From: a virus
DNA length: 37,376 nucleotides
Virus record (IMG/VR): IMGVR_UViG_3300018058_000001
Coordinates: 1 to 37,376 of that record
Direction: 5' to 3' (one strand)
The position numbers and the translations under genes were made by a program. Every line of letters begins with the position of its first letter. The stretch's first letter is position 1. Shown piece after piece: positions 31,662 through 37,283 of the stretch. The notes under the pieces were generated by a model. That model was not told the DNA's origin and did no database searches. It saw nothing but the letters and a program-made list of their open reading frames with translations.

Positions 31662-32753
31662 TCACGCGAATACTAGGGTCACTGCATGCCGTGCTGGCGT
31701 TCCGTCTGCGACAATGCTGGCCAGATGACGGCATTTTTCCCTGATCCACTCGGTAGTCATTGATGAATTCCACCTGTGCTCTCTGGATGCAATCCGTAAT
31801 GCTGCCTCTAGGTAATCCTGACGGTTTGGACACATTGCACGGGCGTCATTTGCGATATCGTCCGGCAATTCAAACGGAGGCTCCGCTGTAGAAGCATCGG
31901 CTTCGATAACAGAATTGGTTTCCATAGGGGCAGGCTCCTCCTGGAAATTTTCCCACCTGCGATCTGTGATCCATCCCTGCAGGTGTTTTACAGGGTAGTC
32001 TCTGCGGCGGCGGCGTTCGTTTGTTAACCAGGCAGAATACCGCTGCATCCCATGAAGGACCTCGCTAGCAATCTCCTCGCATCCCTGCTCGTTCCATGAT
32101 TTTAGGGCTGCCGGTTTTGACATTCCCTGACGGTCAGGCGTAATTTTCCAAACCTCCTCGAATGCTGGCGTGTAATCATAACACTTGCGTACTTTGGCTC
32201 TTCCTCTGGCAGAAGGAGTTTTCTTAACCTCTTCCAAAATTGTGAAACAATTCTCTTCTGCCGCGCGTTCCCCCTTTAGGGGGTTAGGGGGTATATTTGT
32301 AATTTGTATTTCTTTTGTATTTCTTTCTTTACTTTGTATGGGGGGTGGTTTTCCGTAACCTGGATTTTCCGTAACCTGGATTTCCCCGGTTACGGTGGAA
32401 TCCATAACCTGGGTTTTCCCGGTTACGGTTTCTCCATTGAAAACATGGGGGACATCGGTAAATAAATATACAGTTCGTCCTGTGACACGCCCATCAGCTC
32501 CCCGCTCACGATCTGTCCGCATAAAGCCGGCTTTTTTTGCATCGCGGATGATCCTCTCTAGCCTAGTCTCGCCGATATCAAATTCCTCTTTTGCCCATTC
32601 CGGCCGGAATTTCCAATCTAACGGCATAGAGAGTAGGGTTGCGACAAAACCACGCACGTCAGGTGAAACACCTCGTGCCTGCAAGAGCCTGTTGTCAATG
32701 ACAGTATACGGTTTGGCTGGTGAGGCATTGCGAAAAATATATTGTGATTTCAT
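31662..32753 (-). CDS. Phage replication initiator, RepO-like
   Basis: The 363-aa protein has an N-terminal winged helix near residues 20-100: VDNRLL-type opening (DNRLLQARGVSPDVRGFVAT), KEEFDIGETRLERIIRDAKK, then VYLFTD. A linker (about 105-185) carries Thr/Val repeats encoded by the DNA repeats. The C-terminal half has DYTPAFEEVWKI and DYPVKHLQGWITDRRWENFQ, resembling the P/TWLNxxRW motif common in phage replication proteins. A lambda O/DnaA-like role is likely: it would bind its own iterons inside the gene and recruit the host helicase. The start makes a TAATG junction with the preceding 94-aa gene. Confidence 0.75.
   Translation of the reverse strand: MKSQYIFRNASPAKPYTVIDNRLLQARGVSPDVRGFVATLLSMPLDWKFRPEWAKEEFDIGETRLERIIRDAKKAGFMRTDRERGADGRVTGRTVYLFTDVPHVFNGETVTGKTQVMDSTVTGEIQVTENPGYGKPPPIQSKERNTKEIQITNIPPNPLKGERAAEENCFTILEEVKKTPSARGRAKVRKCYDYTPAFEEVWKITPDRQGMSKPAALKSWNEQGCEEIASEVLHGMQRYSAWLTNERRRRRDYPVKHLQGWITDRRWENFQEEPAPMETNSVIEADASTAEPPFELPDDIANDARAMCPNRQDYLEAALRIASREHRWNSSMTTEWIREKCRHLASIVADGTPARHAVTLVFA
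32284..32428. repeat. Candidate origin: iteron-like repeats and AT-rich tract inside the initiator gene
   Basis: A 16-bp unit, TTTTCCGTAACCTGGA, occurs twice in tandem (32349-32364 and 32365-32380). The core CCGTAACC is at 32353 and 32369, with a variant CCATAACC at 32402. Its inverse GGTTACGG is at 32388 and 32421. The gene then reads through a T-rich tract (32284-32340) of nearly pure A/T on one strand. Iterons followed by an AT-rich unwinding region inside the initiator gene is the lambda origin layout. Origin function is an inference from this layout. Confidence 0.65.
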
Positions 32754-33037
32754 TATGAATTTTCCTCAAATGCGGCCATGCCAGCCTCGCTGTAAAATAC
32801 CCAGCCCTGCCTCGAAATTGCGCAGCCGTTTGTGTACAGGTGATACCGGCTGAGCCGGACCGGAAACCTGCAGTTGTTAGGGCGCACAAATACGCCCGCT
32901 TTTGTTTTATGATTTACTGGATGAGATTCCCAGATAGGCCGGAGCGGACTAGTATCCGCATAACGGCGCGTAAAAACGCATTCTCTGGGATCAAAATTCC
33001 CGTTGACAACGGGAGTAATCGTGTCTATATCAGTCAT
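32753..33037 (-). CDS. Small protein at the head of the replication operon
   Basis: About 94 aa from the ATG at 33037, chosen because it follows a GAGG ribosome site; the longer TTG start at 33097 lies inside predicted RNA hairpins. The protein is basic and aromatic (MTDIDTITPVVNGNFDPRE, then RPNNCRFPVRLSRYHLYTNG and WVFYSEAGMAAFEE). No family is recognised. It is tied to the initiator by a TAATG overlap, so its translation could control initiator translation. A candidate plus-strand antisense RNA starts at this gene's start codon. Confidence 0.5.
   Translation of the reverse strand: MTDIDTITPVVNGNFDPRECVFTRRYADTSPLRPIWESHPVNHKTKAGVFVRPNNCRFPVRLSRYHLYTNGCAISRQGWVFYSEAGMAAFEENS
33003..33031 (+). 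promoter_or_regulatory. Sigma70-like plus-strand promoter for the antisense RNA
   Basis: TTGACA (33003-33008, perfect consensus) and TATATC (33026-33031) are separated by 17 bases. Transcription would start near 33038, just before the first hairpin of the candidate RNA. The promoter lies inside the 94-aa gene and points opposite to nearly all genes of the window. Confidence 0.6.
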
Positions 33038-33129
33038 ATACAGCCGCCTCTGGTTCGGCTGAAGCCGCATATTTGGATTCGCAGTCCGAATATGCAACAG
33101 ATTGCCCCAGCACCATGCTGGGGTTTTTT
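33038..33129 (+). ncRNA. Candidate antisense regulatory RNA of the replication operon (about 92 nt)
   Basis: Following the promoter, the plus-strand RNA would fold into three hairpins. The first pairs 33041-33046 with 33056-33061 (6 bp). Its 9-base loop contains CCTCT, complementary to the AGAGG in front of the 94-aa gene's ATG at 33037. The second pairs 33067-33077 with 33085-33095 (11 pairs with one G-U). The third pairs 33105-33112 with 33116-33123, followed by T6. This is the layout of counter-transcribed RNAs that set plasmid copy number by blocking replication-gene translation. The function is an inference; the structure is directly visible. Confidence 0.6.
33105..33129 (+). terminator. 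Rho-independent terminator on the plus strand
   Basis: CCCCAGCA pairs perfectly with TGCTGGGG around a three-base loop (33113-33115), followed by six T residues (33124-33129). In the opposite direction the stem has no U-run. It ends the candidate antisense RNA. Confidence 0.8.
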
Positions 33130-33162
33130 GTTTCTACTCTATGCTACTGATTCTGCAAACTA

Positions 33163-33209
33163 AAAACGCCGCTTCACGGGACGGGGAATGTCAGCGTGCG
33201 CGGCGTTTT
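33163..33209 (-). terminator. Terminator of the cargo operon (bidirectional-looking)
   Basis: AAAACGCCGC (33163-33172) and GCGGCGTTTT (33200-33209) form a 10-bp stem with a 27-base loop that can pair internally (CACG with CGTG). On the minus strand it is followed by a fifth T. It lies 55 bases after the exported Cys-rich gene and would end the glycosyltransferase operon, insulating the replication genes. Confidence 0.65.
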
Positions 33210-33264
33210 CAGATGTGTGCATTCTAGTAATAACACACCTAAAACGCGCGCGCAACTAAAATCT

Positions 33265-33561
33265 TCACTTGGTTGAGTTTTCCACAATGTAGTAACAAGA
33301 CTTTAAACGTTGAAGGCATATTTGTTGATCTTTATCATATTCATGCAAAGGATGCATGCAATTAGATGGCTGAGGAATGTTATCACATCTATTCAGCTTC
33401 CATTCATTCCATAAAAGGGTAAGTTGTCTAACAGCCTCAGTTGTACAATAGTTATATGCTATATTTGCCATTTTCCTTTCATCTGAAGATATGCAAGTAT
33501 CGCCATTTGATGAGCTACTAGCAATCATCAAGGCAATTACTGAGCAAGCAAGTAGTCTCAT
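33265..33561 (-). CDS. Small exported Cys-rich protein
   Basis: The 98-aa protein starts with a short signal peptide (MRLLACSVIALMIASSSSNG). The mature part has about six Cys (DTCISSD, YNYCTTE, LNRCDN, SNCMHP, QQICLQRL, SCYYIV), suggesting several disulfides. No lipobox is seen. It is 2 bases downstream of the glycosyltransferase gene, with a GGAG ribosome site, and is the last gene of the operon. A periplasmic superinfection-exclusion or envelope role is a guess. The family is not recognised. Confidence 0.65.
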   Translation of the reverse strand: MRLLACSVIALMIASSSSNGDTCISSDERKMANIAYNYCTTEAVRQLTLLWNEWKLNRCDNIPQPSNCMHPLHEYDKDQQICLQRLKSCYYIVENSTK

Positions 33562-33563
33562 GT

Positions 33564-34463
33564 TTATTCTCCGGTAACTGTTTCATAATGACGGGATCTG
33601 ACTCCGTAAAATCCCTCAATCATTCCTATACCTTCACTAAAATTCCTGATTGCAGAGAAAAGCGTACGTAGTCCTCTTCCAATTAAGAAGGCAGGAGGAA
33701 CAATGATAAATTTCCCAACTCCAGTCATAATTCTCCGCGCTGCTTTTGCTTTTAGAGGTTTCAAATCTACATTCAGCATTTTGGCACTATGGATTGTATG
33801 TCTTCCTTTATGCTTACTCATTTTAATGTACCACTTAAGAGTTGTCCTTTCAGTTGGTACAGTTTCGGTAACAATTGCACGATTAGTCCATACAATTTTG
33901 CCTCCATTTTCGCTCAATTGATAAGTGAATAGCGTATCTTCTCCACCATCAAATCCAACGGACTCCTCAAATGTAAGGCCAAGTTTCTGCACAAAACGAA
34001 GATCTAGAAGAAGGTTACAAGTTCCGGCTATTTGGCGCCTGAATCCTTCTGGAAATCTAGGAACATCCCATCTAGCCCGTTTTCGCCATTTCTCTACTCC
34101 ATCTGCATATTTATAGAATTGTGGTCCTGATACCGCCTGCGCCGAATATAAGTTTCTCGTATCCAGAAGACGTGACAACCAATCCTGATTGGCAATCCCA
34201 TCATCATCAATAAATGCTAGCCACTCATATCCCCGTTCTATTGCAGCCTTCAGGGCAGCATTTCTGGCCATAGCGATACCACGATGCGGCTCATGAACAA
34301 GAACTGCATTAGCCGGCAGGTCAGGAAGCTCATGCGTCTCAGGATCATTATCTACAACGATAATGGGTGCTCCCTGCCCTTCTAGGCTCTTAAGGCATTC
34401 GGCAAGCATCTTAGGCCGTTTATAGGTGCACACTGCGATTACAACTTTTAGTTCCCCGTCCAT
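33564..34463 (-). CDS. GT-A family 2 glycosyltransferase
   Basis: The 299-aa protein has the GT2 hallmarks. The nucleotide-binding start is VVIAVCTYKRPKMLAECLKS. The metal/sugar-phosphate motif FIDDDG has Asp at 86-88, and the acceptor-side ED pair is at 174-175 (GGEDTLF). A C-terminal hydrophobic stretch near residues 248-262 (VGKFIIVPPAFLIG) suggests membrane contact. It would transfer a sugar from a nucleotide donor, perhaps to lipopolysaccharide or another envelope glycan of the host. It follows an inverted repeat and lies in an operon with a second glycosyltransferase and a methyltransferase. Confidence 0.8.
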   Translation of the reverse strand: MDGELKVVIAVCTYKRPKMLAECLKSLEGQGAPIIVVDNDPETHELPDLPANAVLVHEPHRGIAMARNAALKAAIERGYEWLAFIDDDGIANQDWLSRLLDTRNLYSAQAVSGPQFYKYADGVEKWRKRARWDVPRFPEGFRRQIAGTCNLLLDLRFVQKLGLTFEESVGFDGGEDTLFTYQLSENGGKIVWTNRAIVTETVPTERTTLKWYIKMSKHKGRHTIHSAKMLNVDLKPLKAKAARRIMTGVGKFIIVPPAFLIGRGLRTLFSAIRNFSEGIGMIEGFYGVRSRHYETVTGE

Positions 34464-34484
34464 ATTAAACTCCAGCTTAGGTTG

Positions 34485-34532
34485 TTATATAACGTATAAC
34501 ATCATCAGACCGTGACATTATACGTTATATAA
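34485..34532. repeat. Perfect 15-bp inverted repeat with an 18-base spacer
   Basis: TTATATAACGTATAA (34485-34499) and its perfect reverse complement (34518-34532) frame an 18-base spacer. The repeat begins two bases after the stop of the 57-aa gene and precedes the glycosyltransferase ATG. It is AT-rich with little GC, so it is more likely an operator or protein-binding site than a classical terminator, although the transcript could form a weak hairpin. Confidence 0.65.
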
Positions 34533-34534
34533 GA

Positions 34535-34708
34535 TTAACGATTCTGGCCTTCTATTTTGGATACGATAGCATCAAGTTTCTGCTCGATTCTATCGACTCT
34601 TATCGAGATTTGATTCTGGTCTTTCCTTAGTTCAGACATTTTCGAACCTATTTCTCCAAATATAATTAGGAGAAGAACTATTCCTGCTAAAGCGAGGTAC
34701 TTATTCAT
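34535..34708 (-). CDS. 57-aa membrane-anchored coiled-coil protein
   Basis: Reading on the minus strand from the ATG at 34706-34708 gives MNKYLALAGIVLLLIIFGEI, then a charged helix (SELRKDQNQISIRVDRIEQK) to a TAA at 34535-34537. One N-terminal membrane helix is followed by heptad-like spacing over residues 25-55. A GGAAGGAA ribosome site lies before the ATG, and an ATGA overlap couples it to the upstream methyltransferase. These features make it real despite its length. It may be a signal anchor, a holin-like protein or a partner of the glycosyltransferases. It resembles the 79-aa protein at 11314-11553 in layout only. Confidence 0.75.
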   Translation of the reverse strand: MNKYLALAGIVLLLIIFGEIGSKMSELRKDQNQISIRVDRIEQKLDAIVSKIEGQNR

Positions 34709-35241
34709 TTCCTTCCCCCCTTTATCCTTGATGGTTTTATTGCCTTAAGCACGAACGCGAATTGATCTCCTTTAACCTCCGAATGGATGATATCGAAGTC
34801 CGCCTTGTAAACGAACCGGTAATCGCTCATGGCGGTCTTTCCGATTTGAGCTGTATATTGCGTCTGGTTGAGGAAGATTAGAGATTCATGGGATATTACC
34901 CTGCAGTGGCCAGGATCGCCCCAGCACCACGGACTTGAAAGGCTTGGTACAGTAGCAAAGAAGTGTCCACCTGGCTTCAGCAGCCTCCAGAAGTCGCTAA
35001 ATTGCGCAAAGAAGAACCGCCAACCTCCTTGCTTGCCGAGGTGTTCAAGGATCTCATACCCATGGATCTCATCGAAGTGGTTATCGGGAAGCGGAACTGG
35101 TAGGATTTCAAGATCGTGAAGCACGTCCGGCTTGTGATCTGGATTTATATCCAGCGTAGTAAGATCCTGCCACTTCCTGCTTCCTTCCAGGAAGAGCCGC
35201 TTATCACGGGTAGCTCCGCATCCGATTAACAGCTCAGGCAT
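34705..35241 (-). CDS. Class I SAM-dependent methyltransferase
   Basis: The 178-aa protein has a glycine-containing motif I (PELLIGCGATRDKRLF), motif II with an acidic end (LTTLDINPDHKPDVLHDLE) and a motif around LPDNHFDEIHGYEILEHLG. A motif-IV-like region RLLKPGGHFFATVP follows. This is the methyltransferase-11 type pattern. It lies between two genes for a glycosyltransferase and a membrane protein, with an 8-base overlap with the first and an ATGA with the second. The likely substrate is a sugar or a small molecule on the envelope. A DNA target is less likely because no target-recognition part is seen. Confidence 0.75.
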   Translation of the reverse strand: MPELLIGCGATRDKRLFLEGSRKWQDLTTLDINPDHKPDVLHDLEILPVPLPDNHFDEIHGYEILEHLGKQGGWRFFFAQFSDFWRLLKPGGHFFATVPSLSSPWCWGDPGHCRVISHESLIFLNQTQYTAQIGKTAMSDYRFVYKADFDIIHSEVKGDQFAFVLKAIKPSRIKGGRK

Positions 35242-36001
35242 CGAGATTTCCTTTTATCTGATAAGGTGCAGTAGACAGCTCCATTGTAGGAGTCAGTGCA
35301 TTGAAACGTTTACCTACATGGACAATTTGCCGCGCTGGTTCATAATCCGCTAAGACTTTGAAACCATGACGTATTACCTTCTTACAGAAGTTGACATCTT
35401 CCGAGAATTGCCCTACAGGTGAAAACTCACTTGCCAAGAACTCTTGCACCTCAGGGATCTGAAGCATCTTTATTATCCCACCTTGACTAAGGCGAGGAAA
35501 TACATCAGCCATACAACCCAGAAACTGCTCTTGCTGGCTGCGATCTGGGTACCAATATGTCTCAAAGAAATATGGATGCCTGATTGTTTCGAACACCTCT
35601 CTTTTCACAAGCAGGCAGCCAGCTCCAACGAATTCCATTTCTGTCAGCCCAGGATACTGGCCATCCTCATTAACTACAACTGGACGGCCAACCCAGTTGT
35701 AAGGAGGCCTGCGCTGCGGATATGGAACTGACATAACATCCTTGTCATATGCCAGCATGGTCTGTAGAACCTGATTCGGTAGAACGACATCGGAATCCAC
35801 AAAGAAGACGTGGGTTGCCCCTTGCTTCAGGGCGGCATCTACTAGTTCATTCCGGCTCACAGCAATTCCAGCCGCATCCCTAGTCAGGAGAATGGCATCA
35901 AGGTCTCCCCTGTTTCCAAGAAGTTGACAAAGGCTTTGAGCCATTTCAGAAATCCATTCTCCTACACTTGGAACGCAGATGGCAATTTTAGGTTTCTTCA
36001 C
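35234..36001 (-). CDS. Phage-type GT-A glycosyltransferase
   Basis: The 255-aa protein starts at GTG (35999-36001) behind an AAAGGA ribosome site. The Rossmann-like start is KIAICVPSVGEWISEMAQSL. A DxD motif is at residues 69-71 (FFVDSDVVL). PQRRPPYNWVG and a GAGCLLVKREVFETI acceptor-region segment follow, then EDVNFC (E201-D202) and HVGKR near the end. These features match phage-borne glycosyltransferases. The 14-base overlap with the preceding gene and the 8-base overlap with the methyltransferase point to one operon. Together with the second GT it could glycosylate the host surface; DNA glucosylation is an alternative. Confidence 0.8.
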   Translation of the reverse strand: MKKPKIAICVPSVGEWISEMAQSLCQLLGNRGDLDAILLTRDAAGIAVSRNELVDAALKQGATHVFFVDSDVVLPNQVLQTMLAYDKDVMSVPYPQRRPPYNWVGRPVVVNEDGQYPGLTEMEFVGAGCLLVKREVFETIRHPYFFETYWYPDRSQQEQFLGCMADVFPRLSQGGIIKMLQIPEVQEFLASEFSPVGQFSEDVNFCKKVIRHGFKVLADYEPARQIVHVGKRFNALTPTMELSTAPYQIKGNLDA

Positions 36002-36218
36002 AGTCGAGTTCCTTTAATCTATCAATAAATTTAACTAATCCCGATACGCTGAATTCAAGCCATGCCACTTCCTGCCGTAATTTTTCAACCATATCTGCTG
36101 GAGCCTGCATGTGCTTGTAAACATCCTCTACCGCACGCAGGGCTTCAGCTACCCGGTCTTTAGCGTATAATATACGGATCTTCGCCTCGGTATGGGTCAG
36201 GGTAGATACGGTATTCAT
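35988..36218 (-). CDS. Small helical protein at the head of the cargo operon
   Basis: The 76-aa protein begins MNTVSTLTHTEAKIRILYAK. It is almost fully helical with amphipathic spacing (RVAEALRAVEDVYKHMQAPA, then KLRQEVAWLEFSVSGLVKFI). No DNA-binding motif is clear. It has a CGGAG ribosome site and lies behind a promoter whose -10 is covered by the 22-bp operator. Function unknown. Confidence 0.6.
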   Translation of the reverse strand: MNTVSTLTHTEAKIRILYAKDRVAEALRAVEDVYKHMQAPADMVEKLRQEVAWLEFSVSGLVKFIDRLKELDCEET

Positions 36219-36233
36219 AATTATCTCCGTTCA

Positions 36234-36255
36234 TCTATAATTATAGAATTATAGA
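36234..36255. promoter_or_regulatory. 22-bp operator/centromere-like element (copy 1)
   Basis: TCTATAATTATAGAATTATAGA contains a perfect 14-bp palindrome (TCTATAATTATAGA), then another TATAG half-site 8 bases on. The same element with one base changed lies at 37226-37247 in front of parA. Half-sites at an 8-bp step are typical of RHH protein arrays. This copy covers the -10 box of the next operon. Confidence 0.65.
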
Positions 36256-36276
36256 CTGACCTATTTGCACTTTCAA
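36248..36276 (-). promoter_or_regulatory. Sigma70-like promoter of the glycosyltransferase cargo operon
   Basis: On the minus strand TTGAAA (36271-36276) and TATAAT (36248-36253, perfect -10) are separated by 17 bases. The start would be near 36241, with a ribosome site before the ATG at 36218. The -35 overlaps the end of the RHH gene, and the -10 lies within the 22-bp element, so the RHH protein could repress it. Confidence 0.65.
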
Positions 36277-36533
36277 GCTTTAATCGACTTGTACTCATAG
36301 GCAGGCTCGCCCTGCCTAGCTAACCACTCGTCCACAGCTTCTGCTACAAGCTGCTGAAGCGCGGTTTGCCGCTCGGATGCGATATCCTTCATACGCTTAT
36401 GGGTTGCTGGGCTCATATAAAACGTCATTCCAACCCGGTCTTTCCCTGCTGTTTTCCGCACAGCCTTATGGGTAGGACGCGGGGTTGCTTCCTCAAACTG
36501 AGCGGTTATATCACGGCTAATTGCTCTGCTCAC
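36273..36533 (-). CDS. Ribbon-helix-helix partition/repressor protein (ParG/CopG-like)
   Basis: The 86-aa protein starts with a flexible charged tail (about residues 1-30). The RHH core follows: the strand KDRVGMTFYMSPATHKRMKD, then a helix (ASERQTALQQLVAEAVDEWL), residues 31-72. The GTG start overlaps the end of parA by 4 bases (GTGA), the usual parA-parB-type coupling. In type Ib partition systems such small proteins bind centromere repeats and repress their own promoter. The two 22-bp elements flanking the operon are the likely sites. Confidence 0.8.
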   Translation of the reverse strand: MSRAISRDITAQFEEATPRPTHKAVRKTAGKDRVGMTFYMSPATHKRMKDIASERQTALQQLVAEAVDEWLARQGEPAYEYKSIKA

Positions 36534-37162
36534 TGATTTGTCTCCTTTTCAAGCCAAGCGAATAGTTCTTTAAATTCCAAGGAACTCTTCGAATCTGGGT
36601 CTACTTCACAAACTCCCTTTCCCGAACTTACGGAATCTGGCACGACCGTCCTTTGAATGATGCGGGCTGGCACAACAGGGTGCCCTAATGCAGTAAGCAT
36701 GCCTTCCATCTGTTTAGCGCGGGCAGCTTCCTTATGAGCTGGAACTATGCTCATCAAGTAGAAATACCTTTTTCCTGCACGTTTAGCTGACTGCATAGTT
36801 GCAATGGATGCTTCTACATCAACCTCAAGTGGACGGCATGGGATCAGCGTAAGATCGGCAGACACCATTCCCGCATTTGCCAAGTGAGTAGCCCGGCCTG
36901 GAAGGTCCAGGAATACCCAATCGTATCCAGCATCCCTAAGCTCATTAAGAACAGCATCCAGCTCCCCTACCCCAGCAGACCTTACGGTTGGAGTATCCAA
37001 CCCGTTCCTTCGTGTTCCCCATTTACGGGAAGTCCCTTGTTCGCTGTCCATATCTATGATTGCAGCTTTATGCCCGGCCGCAACAGCGCAAGTTGCAAGG
37101 TTAATCGCCGTGCAACTTTTGCCTGTGCCTCCCTTTTGCTGGCCTAGCGCGATAATGCGCAT
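36530..37162 (-). CDS. parA: ParA-type Walker ATPase (partition)
   Basis: The 210-aa protein has the deviant Walker A KGGTGKS (signature Lys10, catalytic Lys15), motif A' IIDMDSEQG (residues 35-43) and the Walker B WVFLDLPG with Asp86. It also has the LIPCRPLEVDVEAS and KRYFYLMSIVPAHKE segments of short plasmid ParAs. It is much shorter than chromosomal ParA, lacks an N-terminal DNA-binding domain, and fits type Ib (ParF-like). It should segregate a low-copy circular molecule with the RHH protein. Its GCAAGGAG ribosome site and an upstream operator fit autoregulation. It is the main evidence for plasmid-like maintenance. Confidence 0.9.
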   Translation of the reverse strand: MRIIALGQQKGGTGKSCTAINLATCAVAAGHKAAIIDMDSEQGTSRKWGTRRNGLDTPTVRSAGVGELDAVLNELRDAGYDWVFLDLPGRATHLANAGMVSADLTLIPCRPLEVDVEASIATMQSAKRAGKRYFYLMSIVPAHKEAARAKQMEGMLTALGHPVVPARIIQRTVVPDSVSSGKGVCEVDPDSKSSLEFKELFAWLEKETNQ

Positions 37163-37195
37163 CGCGATTTCTCCTTGCAGTGCATCCTGAAATCG

Positions 37196-37224
37196 TCTAT
37201 ATCACCCTTTATCGAAGTCTGCAA
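37196..37224 (-). promoter_or_regulatory. Weak sigma70-like promoter of parA
   Basis: On the minus strand TTGCAG (37219-37224) and TATAGA (37196-37201) are separated by 17 bases. The 22-bp operator copy ends just before the -35. A leader with AAGGAG follows. The -35 is poor, so an activator or another start is possible. Confidence 0.45.
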
Positions 37225-37225
37225 G

Positions 37226-37247
37226 TCTATAATTATAGAATTGTAGA
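37226..37247. promoter_or_regulatory. 22-bp operator/centromere-like element (copy 2)
   Basis: TCTATAATTATAGAATTGTAGA is identical to copy 1 except for one base (A to G). It is centred between the parA promoter and the divergent plus-strand gene, ideal for repressing both. On either strand it contains a TATAAT hexamer. A centromere/operator bound by the RHH protein is the simplest reading. Confidence 0.65.
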
Positions 37248-37283
37248 TTTTTTTACACAGATAGATGTGGACGGGGATGTGAA

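Noticed and set aside
32270-32283. CCCCC-TTTA-GGGGG palindrome as a terminator
   Set aside because: It has no following T-run on the minus strand and lies in the middle of the initiator gene, next to the candidate origin tract.
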